NCBI GenBank assembly: GCA_003695205.1
Contig: RFIO01000098.1
Span: 1 to 29,660 of the forward strand
Direction: 5' to 3'
Source: Deltaproteobacteria bacterium
Lineage (GTDB): Bacteria; Desulfobacterota; Desulfuromonadia; Desulfuromonadales; Geothermobacteraceae
DNA: 29,660 bases
Part shown: positions 1 through 8,070 of the stretch, piece after piece
How the letters are laid out: each line of letters begins with the position of its first letter
Numbering within the stretch: position 1 is the first letter of the stretch
Position numbers and translations under genes: made by a program
The notes under the pieces: model-generated
What the model saw: only the letters and a program-made list of their open reading frames with translations
Database searches by the model: none
What the model was told of the DNA's origin: nothing

Positions 1-1879
1 ATGCCAGGGCAAGGGCGTCTTTTGTCCCCTGACTGAAGCGGGTGCTCGGGCGCCACCCCTTTCCGGCCAGAATTTCGACCTGAAAGTCGCTTTGCATCCT
101 GATCTGCCGATATCGGCCGCCCGTCAGAGAGCTGAAGTGCCGGCTGGTTCGCTCGGAAAACCGCTGCAGGTAGGACTGCTGGAATTCCCGCACAGCGGCC
201 TTCAGCTCTCCCACAGCCAGGGTCAGAACCCGTTTCCGCCTCTCCAGGTCACTGACCTGCTGTTCCAGTTCGGCCAGGCGATCGCCCATTGCAGTCCGGT
301 CTTCAGCCAGATGAGCGATTTCCGCGCGACGTTCCAGCAGCCGGGAACGTTCGGCCACCAGTTTCTCCAGGCGCTGCTTTTCCCGCTGGAGCGCGGCAGT
401 CAACTCAGCTTCGGAACCAGAAAGACTTTCTGCCCCACCCTCGCCGGCAAGCCCTTGAATCCGTTCATCCAGAATGGCAAGTTCTGTTGTGAGACGACGC
501 GCCCTTTCGGACAGTTCGTCCTGATCGGCCAGAGCTTCAAGGGCTCCCTGGCATTCAAGCAGTCCCGCGAGCAGGTCGGCTGTCCGATCCCGGTTAAGCA
601 ACAGGCGAGCACGGATCTGGCCGCCGGGTACGGCGAAAACGGCTCCAAGGTCATCGAAGGGGGATTCTTCCGCAGGCTGCCGGCTTTGGGCGCGTCCGGT
701 CAATCCCGCGGCCAGCATGAGAACCACTCCTGTCAGCCCCAGCACGACAGAAGCCCCCGGCACCCACGGAGGCAACCCCGGTCCGAGCAGCCAGAACACC
801 AATCCGGCACCACCTGAGGCGACCATGCAGGCGCCGACCAGCAGACGCAACCGCCTCCAGCTGTCAACGGCACCATCGGGCGTGATTCCATCGGCGTTGC
901 TCAGCCATGAAAGTGCCTGTCCCAGCAGGTGGGCTGCACGAAAGGATTCCCCTTCGACCGGCCTGCCCGGGGACTGGAACAGGACGGTCAGCTCCTCCAG
1001 GAGAGCAGCCGCCTTCGCCCTGTACTGCCTGACCTTGTCAAGCTGTTGTACGGCATCCGTCAATTGTTCTGCGAGCAGATCCCGGTCTTTTTGCAATGGC
1101 CGCATCCGCTGCCGGCGTTCAAGGCTTGCCTCAAGCTGTTCGAGCCTGGCCGCAACTGTTCTGCGTTCTGTTTCGATCTGCCTCAGGCGCCCCTCAAGCT
1201 GTCCGTATTCCTGCCATGCCTCTTCGTGCCGACCAAATTCCTCCCGCAGACGGTCAAGCTGCTGACGGGCATTTTCAAGTTTGCGCGGATGACTCTTGTC
1301 CCGCCCCCAGGGATTGTCCCGGGTCACCTCGAAAAGGGCATCCCCGAGATCAGCGAGCACACTGTCATAATGGCTGTCACCACCGCCGGAAAGTACGGTT
1401 TTGATACGTTCGATCAACCCGACATCCAATCGCGGCTCAAGCCCGCCCTGGCCAAAAAAGAGAGAGGCCCTGAACAAACCTGCGTCCCTGAAACCGATCA
1501 GCTCCTCGAGGCGGTCAAGATAGACCTCCCGTTCCTGGGAACGCCCCCGGGGTGAGGCCTTGCCTTCCAGCTGGCTGCCAACCTGGTAGAGATCATCGGT
1601 GGTCCGCAAACTGACCTCATCGGTCAGCAGGTCCCGGTCGACGACAACAGTTCCCCGCACGGTTTCGAAATGGAGTCGCGCGCAACAGCCCGCCCCCCGT
1701 CCCCAGGGAGCGTACCTTTTTTTGTCAAGAACACCGAAAAGAACGGCGGGGACGGCCTCCATCAGAGTCGATTTGCCCGACTCGTTGGGGCCCAGAACCA
1801 GATTCAGGCCCCGGCGGAACTCAAAACGGCGCCGGTTGAAAAGACCAAAGGCCTCAAGATCTACGGCACGCAGAATCAT
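1..1879 (-). CDS. SbcC/Rad50-like ATPase with central membrane segments (YhaN-like), 3' partial
   Basis: This is a DNA-repair type ATPase of the SbcC/Rad50/YhaN group. It is cut by the left edge after 626 residues. I read it directly on the minus strand from an ATG that overlaps the stop of the nuclease gene (ATGA). Residues 30-38 are a Walker A loop (GPNESGKST). Coiled-coil-rich Glu/Gln/Arg/Leu stretches fill about 200-300 and 440-570. Between them, about 345-366 and 374-395 are two hydrophobic segments that look like membrane helices, as in Bacillus YhaN and unlike classical SbcC. The last residues seen (FSQGTKDALALA) are the ABC signature region. Walker B and the H-loop lie outside the window, so roughly the last 80 residues are missing. 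With its nuclease partner it probably forms an Mre11-Rad50-like complex, possibly at the membrane. The family assignment is firm; the subfamily is inferred from the membrane segments. Confidence 0.88.
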   Translation of the reverse strand, partial: MILRAVDLEAFGLFNRRRFEFRRGLNLVLGPNESGKSTLMEAVPAVLFGVLDKKRYAPWGRGAGCCARLHFETVRGTVVVDRDLLTDEVSLRTTDDLYQVGSQLEGKASPRGRSQEREVYLDRLEELIGFRDAGLFRASLFFGQGGLEPRLDVGLIERIKTVLSGGGDSHYDSVLADLGDALFEVTRDNPWGRDKSHPRKLENARQQLDRLREEFGRHEEAWQEYGQLEGRLRQIETERRTVAARLEQLEASLERRQRMRPLQKDRDLLAEQLTDAVQQLDKVRQYRAKAAALLEELTVLFQSPGRPVEGESFRAAHLLGQALSWLSNADGITPDGAVDSWRRLRLLVGACMVASGGAGLVFWLLGPGLPPWVPGASVVLGLTGVVLMLAAGLTGRAQSRQPAEESPFDDLGAVFAVPGGQIRARLLLNRDRTADLLAGLLECQGALEALADQDELSERARRLTTELAILDERIQGLAGEGGAESLSGSEAELTAALQREKQRLEKLVAERSRLLERRAEIAHLAEDRTAMGDRLAELEQQVSDLERRKRVLTLAVGELKAAVREFQQSYLQRFSERTSRHFSSLTGGRYRQIRMQSDFQVEILAGKGWRPSTRFSQGTKDALALA

Positions 1880-2994
1880 GACGCCTCCCGGCACTGGAAA
1901 CGCACCAGTATTTCCCGCAGAGCCTGATCGATTTCCTCCCGCGCCTCCTCGCTCTCCGCCTGCTCACGCAACCTCATAAACCGCCGCACCACTTCACCCC
2001 GAACCGTCTCCTCGCGCGCCAGCCGGTCGAGGTGGTCCAGGTCGTGCCAGCGGGTCCGGTCGACCAGGTCGAGATAAAAGAAGGCCGGTCGACAACGCTG
2101 CCACAGGGCTTCAATATCGAGAACGCGATCAAGGGTCCCTTCCAGGGTGAGCCGAACCAGGTCCCGGCCGCCAGCCTGTTCGCATACGGCGGAGGCGACA
2201 GCCGCATCATCCATACCGGCGGACAGAACCAGCGACTCCTGCCTGATCATTCGCTGCTGAACCTCCACCGCCTCTGCCCGTGCCTGGCGCGTGTCGACCT
2301 CGACCAGCAGGGCATACCTTGGCCCATCCTCGCCGAACCTCTTCCCTTCCGGAGATCCCGGATAACAGGCGAAAAGGCGTTCGCCGACCTCGAGCTTCTG
2401 CCAACGGTGGTAATGGCCCAGCGCGACATAATCAAGATCCCATTCGGCCAGGTCCCCCAGTGTGAAGGGCAGATCACGCCCCCGATATTCCCACTCGGGG
2501 CTGCCTCTGAGGGACCCGTGCAAAAGGCCGACATGCAGACCATCCTCAGATCGACGGCGCATGATCTCGGTCAGTTCGGGCCCCGGTTCCACCTGGGGCG
2601 GGTGACTGTAGAGCCAGATGTCGCGGTCTCTGACCCTTGTCTTAACAGCTCCGGGGCGATTGAGTACAAGGGCACCGGCAAAATGACGCCCGCCGTAAAT
2701 GCCGTCACTCCCCGACTGCCAGTCATGGGTGCCAGGAACGAGAACCGGAGTGATTCCAGCCTGCACCAGGCGGTCCACCTGCCCCTCGACACATGAGACA
2801 ATGGTCTTGTCGGGCCTGGGCAGGTCGAACAGGTCACCACTGACCAGGAACAGGTCGACCTCCCTTTCGACCGCCAGACCGACCAGCCGGCTCAGGGTGG
2901 CCAGAAAATCCCTTCTTCTCTCCTCTTCGACCTCACCGAGAGCGGCAAAACGGGCGCCGAGGTGCAGGTCGGCAGTATGCAGCAGACGCAACAT
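1876..2994 (-). CDS. Mre11/SbcD/YhaO-like DNA exonuclease, metallophosphoesterase
   Basis: This is the calcineurin-like phosphoesterase partner of the SbcC-like ATPase, 372 residues. Metal-binding motifs appear in order: D9-x-H11 (TADLHLG), G53-D54 (SGDLFD), G88-T-H-D91, H159 (LLHGS) and G193-H-Y-H196. Motif III reads GTHD where the family usually has GNHD/E, so the metal-binding/catalytic Asn position is Thr. I chose the ATG giving MLRLLHTADLHLG because the fold starts there. An AGGAGA-like ribosome site lies about 12 nt upstream, and the upstream gene ends only 7 nt away; longer upstream starts would overlap the U32 gene. The stop overlaps the ATPase start (ATGA), typical of coupled sbcD-sbcC or yhaO-yhaN pairs. 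The function is well supported as a family, but exact substrates are unknown. Confidence 0.9.
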   Translation of the reverse strand: MLRLLHTADLHLGARFAALGEVEEERRRDFLATLSRLVGLAVEREVDLFLVSGDLFDLPRPDKTIVSCVEGQVDRLVQAGITPVLVPGTHDWQSGSDGIYGGRHFAGALVLNRPGAVKTRVRDRDIWLYSHPPQVEPGPELTEIMRRRSEDGLHVGLLHGSLRGSPEWEYRGRDLPFTLGDLAEWDLDYVALGHYHRWQKLEVGERLFACYPGSPEGKRFGEDGPRYALLVEVDTRQARAEAVEVQQRMIRQESLVLSAGMDDAAVASAVCEQAGGRDLVRLTLEGTLDRVLDIEALWQRCRPAFFYLDLVDRTRWHDLDHLDRLAREETVRGEVVRRFMRLREQAESEEAREEIDQALREILVRFQCREAS

Positions 2995-3001
2995 CGGGAT
3001 G

Positions 3002-3958
3002 CTATTCTCCCAGGTAGAACTCGGGGTAGTAACAGACGTTGGGTGAGCAGGGGCTGCCAAAGCGCCGGGCGTGGGCTGCTACGGCCTGCCGCCGGTAGGC
3101 GGAAAAATCATCCGACCCGGCCGCCAGGTCGAGACAATCGCGCGCCAGGGCCAGGTTGGCCAGCTTCATGGCCAGCGGTGCGCCACGCCCGACCAGCTTC
3201 AGGCCGGTCAGGCCGGCCCGGGCAAGATGCGGGATGGCACATAGACCGCAGCCATGCCGCCTGTTGCTGCGTGACCAGCTTGCCTGTCGCGCCACCACAT
3301 GCTCGATACTGTCTGAATTGTCACCATCAACTACATTGATTTTATAGGGAATTTCGCAGGGCCATATCTTGTCTGGGCTGCTGTGATGAAAGGTGCACAG
3401 TCCTTCGGTATTGGGGCATTTGCCGACCAGCAAAAAGGCGTCAAATCCTACATCCGGCACGGCAGCGACCACCCGGGCCATTTCCTCTACGCTCAGGTGC
3501 CGGGGCAGAATGGCACGGTCGATGCCGAGTCGCCGGTAAAACCGGACGGCGCCGGCATTGCCGAGATGTGCCAGGGTGCTGGCATGGAACTGCAGGCGGG
3601 GAAAATCAGCCCTTAAAGAGCGCAAGAGGCCGGGATCGGCCAGAATGACTCCCGCCAGGCCAGCTTCGGCAGCCCGGGCCACCAGGTCAGCAAGGAGCGG
3701 ATGCTGATCGTCGGTATAAAAGGGACTGTTCAAGGTAAGAAAAAAAGGGACCCCGCTCCCCTTCGACGCGGCGATCCCCTCAAGAAAGCTTTCGAGGCTT
3801 TCAAACTGGGCGCCGGCGAAGGTACGCTGATTGACCGAGGCAAGCAGGCCGTACTTCTCCCAGTCTGGCGGCATGACCCCGCCGTACAGCTCGCCAGCGC
3901 CCGCCTTGATCAGAGGATCAACCTCATTCAGTTTGTCGACCGGACTGATCAGTTTCAT
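3002..3958 (-). CDS. U32 family (peptidase U32/UbiU-like) protein with cysteine cluster
   Basis: The 318-residue protein begins MKLISPVDKLNEVDPLIKAG and contains AGAGELYGG, the typical N-terminus of the U32 family (PF01136). Members are annotated as peptidases, but several (UbiU/UbiV, TrhP/RlhA-type) bind Fe-S clusters and act in hydroxylation of quinones or RNA. Cysteines lie at 181, 188, 201, 237, 240, 275, 304 and 309, mostly in the C-terminal half, consistent with an Fe-S cluster. The start codon overlaps the stop of the methylase gene (ATGA), which rejects a longer upstream start. No signal peptide or membrane segment is visible, so it is probably cytoplasmic. The family is clear; protease activity is not shown, and a substrate cannot be named. 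Confidence 0.85.
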   Translation of the reverse strand: MKLISPVDKLNEVDPLIKAGAGELYGGVMPPDWEKYGLLASVNQRTFAGAQFESLESFLEGIAASKGSGVPFFLTLNSPFYTDDQHPLLADLVARAAEAGLAGVILADPGLLRSLRADFPRLQFHASTLAHLGNAGAVRFYRRLGIDRAILPRHLSVEEMARVVAAVPDVGFDAFLLVGKCPNTEGLCTFHHSSPDKIWPCEIPYKINVVDGDNSDSIEHVVARQASWSRSNRRHGCGLCAIPHLARAGLTGLKLVGRGAPLAMKLANLALARDCLDLAAGSDDFSAYRRQAVAAHARRFGSPCSPNVCYYPEFYLGE

Positions 3959-4716
3959 GACCTGTGTTTCCAGACGTTTTCCCTGCGCCAGTCCCACCAG
4001 TCCCCTCCCGGGCGAGCAGTGAGGGTTTCACCGACCAGAACCAGGGTCAGGGCCGGACGCCTGTTCTCGCCACTCAGATTGAAGTAGTCCCTGTCCCCGA
4101 CCCTGGCAACGATGGCATCCAGGTCCGACAGAATCACTTCTTCTCCTGGCAGGCCCAGTCGGTGCAACAGGGCGATGGGGACATTGCAACCATATCCGGC
4201 ACGCAGCTGCCTCACCAGTTCAGGCAGCGGCAGGTTGTTCATGTAGATCACCAGGGTCACCCCCGGCCTTGCCAGGTCCTGCAGGGTCGGAGCATCGTCC
4301 CCGTCTCCGAGAGTTCGGGGCGAGGCGATCACGGCCCTGTTGCAGACACCTGGCAGATCGAGCGTTTTGGCCAAACGGGCAGCGGCGGCATTGACGGTGC
4401 CGACCCCGGGAATTACCCGCGCCTGGTTGCCGAGCTCGTCAATGAAGGGTTGAAATGGCGAGTAAAAGGTCAGATCCCCAGGCACCAGGAAGGCGACGGG
4501 AGCCTTTTCGGCCTCGTTTTTCAGCCTGGCGACCAGTTCAGCAAAGCCGTAATCGAAGGGGACTTCAACCCGTTTTCCTTGCAGGATTTGGGCGAAGGTC
4601 TGCTCGAACGGATCAGGGGCATAAACCACCTCGGCCGCTTCAAGGGCCTGCAGGCCGGCGAGAGTCAAAAGACCAGGGTCGCCGGGACCGGCACCGATAA
4701 AAACAATAGGATACAC
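3955..4716 (-). CDS. Tetrapyrrole (corrin/porphyrin) methylase family protein, CobM/CobI-like
   Basis: This SAM-dependent methylase has 253 residues and belongs to the PF00590 fold used in cobalamin and siroheme synthesis. The N-terminal loop GAGPGDPGLLTLAG is the family hallmark. PGDLTFYSPF resembles the GD-x-TxYS loop of precorrin-2 C20 methylases, while the overall length fits precorrin-4 C11 methylases, so I do not assign a specific step. The start is a GTG with GGAG seven bases upstream, 1 nt after the tlyA-like stop. An ATG further upstream would add 51 residues lying entirely inside the preceding gene and is rejected. No other cobalamin genes are in view, so the role may lie outside the classical pathway. 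It overlaps the U32 gene by 4 bp. Confidence 0.82.
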   Translation of the reverse strand: MYPIVFIGAGPGDPGLLTLAGLQALEAAEVVYAPDPFEQTFAQILQGKRVEVPFDYGFAELVARLKNEAEKAPVAFLVPGDLTFYSPFQPFIDELGNQARVIPGVGTVNAAAARLAKTLDLPGVCNRAVIASPRTLGDGDDAPTLQDLARPGVTLVIYMNNLPLPELVRQLRAGYGCNVPIALLHRLGLPGEEVILSDLDAIVARVGDRDYFNLSGENRRPALTLVLVGETLTARPGGDWWDWRRENVWKHRS

Positions 4717-4717
4717 C

Positions 4718-5464
4718 TCAGTTCTCCGGCAGCTTGAGGTAAAGCAGAAACTCCCTGTTCCCCTTGGGCCCGGGGACGGGAGATTCGATGGCACCGGCAA
4801 CCTCGAGCCCGAGGTCCCGGGCGCACGCGGAAATGTCCTCAAGGGCTTTCTGCCGCAGCCTGTCGTCACGAACCACCCCGCCTTTACCGACCTGCCCTTT
4901 GCCGACTTCGAATTGGGGCTTGACCAGGGCGACGATGTCGGCGGGACGACACAGCAGTCTCAGGGTCGCGGGCAGCACCTTTGCCAGACTGATGAAGGAC
5001 GCGTCGATCACCGCCAGGTCCGGCCGGTGCTCGAGCCGCTCCGGTTCCAGATGGCGAATATTGGTTCGCTCCATGCTGACAACCCGCGGGTCGTTGCGCA
5101 GCGACCAGGCCAGCTGGCCATAGCCGACATCGACGGCGTAGACCAGTTTCGCGCCGTGCTGCAGCAGACAGTCGGTAAACCCGCCTGTGGAGGCACCGAC
5201 GTCAATGGCGATCCGCCCTTCGACATGAATCGGAAAGAAGTCAAGAGCGGCGACCAGCTTGAGCCCTCCCCGGGAGACATAGGGGATATCCTCACCTCGA
5301 ACCCGGACGGGCGCATCGGGAAAGACCGGAAATCCGGCTTTGTCGACCGGTCGGTCGTCAACCAGAACACGGCCGGCCAGGATCAGGGCCCTGGCCCGTT
5401 CCCGCGACCCGGCAAGACCTCTGTCGACCAGCAATTTATCCAGGCGAACTTTACCGCTTGACAT
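4718..5464 (-). CDS. tlyA: TlyA family rRNA 2'-O-methyltransferase / hemolysin-type protein
   Basis: The 248-residue protein has an S4 RNA-binding domain (about 7-65, VRLDKLLVDRGLAGSRERA) followed by an FtsJ/RrmJ-like methyltransferase domain. The SAM loop is DVGASTGGFTDCLL at 88-101. Residues K69, D154, K182 and E238 fit the K-D-K-E catalytic tetrad of this family. Characterised TlyA proteins methylate ribose 2'-OH of cytidines in 16S and/or 23S rRNA. The hemolysin name is historical. The ATG chosen gives the standard MSSGKVRLDKLL N-terminus, but AGGA sits only 1 nt upstream, which is too close for an ideal ribosome site, so the exact start is slightly uncertain. It appears to be first in the minus-strand operon that continues to the repair genes. 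Confidence 0.92.
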   Translation of the reverse strand: MSSGKVRLDKLLVDRGLAGSRERARALILAGRVLVDDRPVDKAGFPVFPDAPVRVRGEDIPYVSRGGLKLVAALDFFPIHVEGRIAIDVGASTGGFTDCLLQHGAKLVYAVDVGYGQLAWSLRNDPRVVSMERTNIRHLEPERLEHRPDLAVIDASFISLAKVLPATLRLLCRPADIVALVKPQFEVGKGQVGKGGVVRDDRLRQKALEDISACARDLGLEVAGAIESPVPGPKGNREFLLYLKLPEN

Positions 5465-5649
5465 GTCCTTTTTTCCGTTACGACAACAATGCCGGCACGT
5501 TATCACAGCCGATCCGGGGGGACAACCACGCGTGTGTATGCGAAAAAGTCTATTTCCGGCCAGCAAACAGGCGGGAAATATGGTATTTATTGAAGGCGAT
5601 GGCCCAGAGCAACCCCTGGCGCCGCAAAATCACGAAAGGCGTGCCGTTC
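5465..5649. other. Divergent intergenic region between tlyA-like gene and receiver gene
   Basis: This 185-bp gap separates two divergently read genes, so promoters for both should lie here. I could not pick a convincing sigma-70 or sigma-54 site. A GCCGGCACGTTATCACAG stretch near 5490 has GGCACG but no GC at the -12 spacing. An imperfect inverted repeat TTCCGGCC/GGCGGGAA lies near 5560-5580. Confidence 0.4.
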
Positions 5650-6036
5650 ATGCAGAAACAAATCCTGGTTATCGATGACGAGGAGAGCATCCGTTTCACC
5701 TTCAAATACCTGCTCGGTGATCACGGCTACCAGGTCGAAACCGCCAGTTCCTCGGAGGAGGCACGCGAACTGTTCACCAGCCGCAGCTTCGACCTGATAT
5801 TTCTCGACCTGCTCCTCGGTCTGCATTCCGGCCTTACGCTGCTCAAGGAAATCAGGGAACATCTTCCCCATACTCCCGTCGTCATGGTCACCGGCGCGCC
5901 CGACGAACAGACGATTTCGGAGGCGATCCGTTCCGGCGCCTTTGCCTACATCCCGAAACCCGTCCGGCAGGACACACTGCTGACCATGGCCGAAAAGGCC
6001 CTCGCCTACCGCAGCAAACTGACCGAAGCCCAGTAA
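5650..6036 (+). CDS. Stand-alone response regulator receiver protein
   Basis: The 128-residue protein is a single CheY-like receiver domain with no output domain. The acidic pocket is D9-D10-E11, the phospho-acceptor is D53 (FLDLLLG), the switch Thr is T81 (MVTGAP) and the Lys is K103 (PKPVRQ). Several segments match the receiver of the sigma-54 activator two genes downstream: DEESIR, DLIFLD, LG-x-HSG, VTGAP/ITGAP, and KPVRQ-x-TLL. This suggests duplication and phosphorylation by the same kinase. I chose the ATG preceded by AAAGG ten bases upstream. An ATG at 5599 would add 17 residues and cannot be fully excluded. It likely acts as a phosphate relay or sink for the kinase downstream. Confidence 0.88.
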   Translation: MQKQILVIDDEESIRFTFKYLLGDHGYQVETASSSEEARELFTSRSFDLIFLDLLLGLHSGLTLLKEIREHLPHTPVVMVTGAPDEQTISEAIRSGAFAYIPKPVRQDTLLTMAEKALAYRSKLTEAQ

Positions 6037-6042
6037 GGAAAA

Positions 6043-6058
6043 AGGCACGGGTCTTGTA
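6043..6058 (+). promoter_or_regulatory. Possible sigma-54 promoter for the histidine kinase gene
   Basis: AGGCACG-GGTC-TTGTA resembles the -24/-12 consensus TGGCACG-N4-TTGCA in correct spacing, 60 bp before the kinase start. The invariant GC at -12 reads GT, which weakens the call. Context (sigma-54 activators just downstream) makes it plausible. Confidence 0.35.
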
Positions 6059-6059
6059 A

Positions 6060-6075
6060 GGTTTGCCGGCAAACC
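6060..6075. repeat. Perfect 16-bp palindrome upstream of kinase gene
   Basis: GGTTTGCCGGCAAACC is self-complementary over all 16 bases and lies just downstream of the possible -12 element, 43 bp before the kinase start. No T-run follows, so it does not look like a terminator. It could be an operator for a dimeric regulator or a short RNA hairpin in the leader. Confidence 0.55.
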
Positions 6076-6117
6076 AAATTACACAGGTTCTCACTCCCCT
6101 GATTTGAACTGGCTGCC

Positions 6118-8070
6118 ATGTGTGCCCTTGATAACAAGACAATTTTCCAGCAACTGCCAGTCCCCGCCTGGATCGAGGATTTCTCCGAGGTGCGTCGGTT
6201 CCTCAATAGACTGAAAAGGGAACAGAGAATCGGCGACTGGAAGCGATATCTTGCCGAGCACCCTGAAGTCGTGCGCCAATGTGCCGAATTGGTGCGCATC
6301 ATCGATGTCAACAGGGAAACAGTGCGCCTGTTCGGGGCCCGCAGCAAAAAGGAGCTGCTGGCAAACCTTGACAAGGTCTTTACCGAAAACAGCTTCTCCG
6401 CCTTCGGCCGGGAACTGGCGCAGATGGCCTCGGGAGCAACCGAGATCAGCACCAGGGGCGAAAACCGTACCCTGAGGGGAGAAACCATTCATCTCAACCT
6501 CAAGGGGGTCATTCCTCCCGGCCAGCGCCGAAGCTGGAAGGAAGTCCTGGTTGTCTCACTCGACGTCACCCGGGAAACACTGGCCGAACAAGGGCTGGCC
6601 CAAAACAGGGAAAAGCTCGGCAGCTTTTACAGCAGTACGCCCATCGCCTACCAGTCCCTCGATGCCCAGGGACGTTTCCTCGATGTCAATCCGGCTTTCG
6701 AACGCATGCTCGGCTACCACAGAGAAGAACTGGTCGGCAAACCGGTTGCTGAACTCCTCAGCGAGGAATCACGCCAGTTGCTCACCGAGCGGTTCCCGGA
6801 GTTCCTTAAATCTGGCAGAGTCGACGGTGCCGAGTTCACCATGATCGACCACAAGGGGCACCCGGTCGAGGTCCGGGTTGAAGGGCGGCTGGAGAAGGAC
6901 CCTGAACGGGGCATCATCCGAACCCACTGCCTGCTGCACAACATTTCCGAACTGAAACAGCACCAGCAGGCCCTGAGCCGGCAGAAACGCAACTACCAGC
7001 TGTTGTACGACCAGTTCCAGGTGCTGTTCGACGGCATTCCCGATCCGCTGTTTCTCCTGACTCCAAAGCTCGAGATCAGCTGGGCCAACAGGGGGGCGAC
7101 CCAGGCGACCGGCCGCAGTCTCGACCTGCTGCTTGGCCGTCACTGTGAAGAGCTGCACGGTCAGTGCAACCTCCCCTGCGACACCGAAATGGTGCGCAAT
7201 TGCCTTGAATCGGGGGAACCGACCACCTCCCTGGTCGGCACCCCGGATGAACGGTCCTGGGGACTGCGGGCCTTTCCGATCCAGGATCCCGAGGGCCGGG
7301 TCATTCAGGTGATGGTGCTTGCTCACGATGTCACCGAGAAGATTCGGCTGCAGGCACAGACCATGCGCACTGGCCAGCTTGCGGCCCTTGGCGAGCTTGC
7401 CGCCGGAGTGGCGCACGAGATCAACAACCCGATCAACGGCATTATCAACTACGCCCAGATCATGGTGAACCGGGCCGCCAAGGAAGGGCAAACCGACGAG
7501 ATCGCCGAGCGCATCCTCAAGGAAGGGGACCGTATTGCCACCATCGTCGGCAATCTTCTCAGCTTTTCGCGCGACAAGAAGGAGGAACCTCGCCCGGTCC
7601 GGCTGCAGGATATCCTCTGCGAGGCCCTGACCCTGTGCGAGGCCCGTTTGAAAAAGGATGGCATCTCCATCTCCATCGACATCCCATCCGACTTCCCCTG
7701 CCTGCTTGGCCGTCACCAGCAACTGGAGCAGGTTTTCATAAACCTGTTCAACAATGCCCGCTACGCCCTGAACGCCCGGTTCCAGGGTACCGACCCAAAC
7801 AAGAAACTCCTGGTCAGCGCGGACGTCGACCGGGAAAAGGGCATGGCGACAGTCGTTGTTGAGGACCGCGGCACCGGAATTCCCGCGCACCTGGTCAACC
7901 GCATTCTCAATCCCTTCTTCTCAACCAAGCCCCAGAACGAGGGGACCGGTCTCGGGCTGAGTATCTGTCATGGCATAATCCAGGAACACGGTGGCCAGAT
8001 CGACTTCGACAGCCGGGAAAATGACTACACCAGGGTTATTCTCACACTGCCACTGGCGAATAAATCATGA
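6118..8070 (+). CDS. PAS-domain sensor histidine kinase
   Basis: The 650-residue soluble kinase has no membrane helices, so it senses a cytoplasmic signal. Three PAS-like domains occupy about 55-155, 163-280 and 293-410. The third contains Cys343, Cys350, Cys354 and Cys362 (HCEELHGQCNLPC), a cysteine-bearing PAS variant that might bind metal or respond to redox. The dimerisation/phosphoacceptor helix has H433 (GVAHEINNP). ATP-binding motifs follow: N box (NLFNNARYAL, about 542-551), G1 (EDRGTGIP), F (PFFSTK) and G2 (GTGLGLSI). An in-frame stop at 6100 leaves the ATG as the only nearby start, although no good ribosome site precedes it. The stop overlaps the response regulator start (ATGA), so the two form a two-component pair, NtrB/NtrC-like in layout. 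The stimulus is unknown. Confidence 0.93.
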   Translation: MCALDNKTIFQQLPVPAWIEDFSEVRRFLNRLKREQRIGDWKRYLAEHPEVVRQCAELVRIIDVNRETVRLFGARSKKELLANLDKVFTENSFSAFGRELAQMASGATEISTRGENRTLRGETIHLNLKGVIPPGQRRSWKEVLVVSLDVTRETLAEQGLAQNREKLGSFYSSTPIAYQSLDAQGRFLDVNPAFERMLGYHREELVGKPVAELLSEESRQLLTERFPEFLKSGRVDGAEFTMIDHKGHPVEVRVEGRLEKDPERGIIRTHCLLHNISELKQHQQALSRQKRNYQLLYDQFQVLFDGIPDPLFLLTPKLEISWANRGATQATGRSLDLLLGRHCEELHGQCNLPCDTEMVRNCLESGEPTTSLVGTPDERSWGLRAFPIQDPEGRVIQVMVLAHDVTEKIRLQAQTMRTGQLAALGELAAGVAHEINNPINGIINYAQIMVNRAAKEGQTDEIAERILKEGDRIATIVGNLLSFSRDKKEEPRPVRLQDILCEALTLCEARLKKDGISISIDIPSDFPCLLGRHQQLEQVFINLFNNARYALNARFQGTDPNKKLLVSADVDREKGMATVVVEDRGTGIPAHLVNRILNPFFSTKPQNEGTGLGLSICHGIIQEHGGQIDFDSRENDYTRVILTLPLANKS

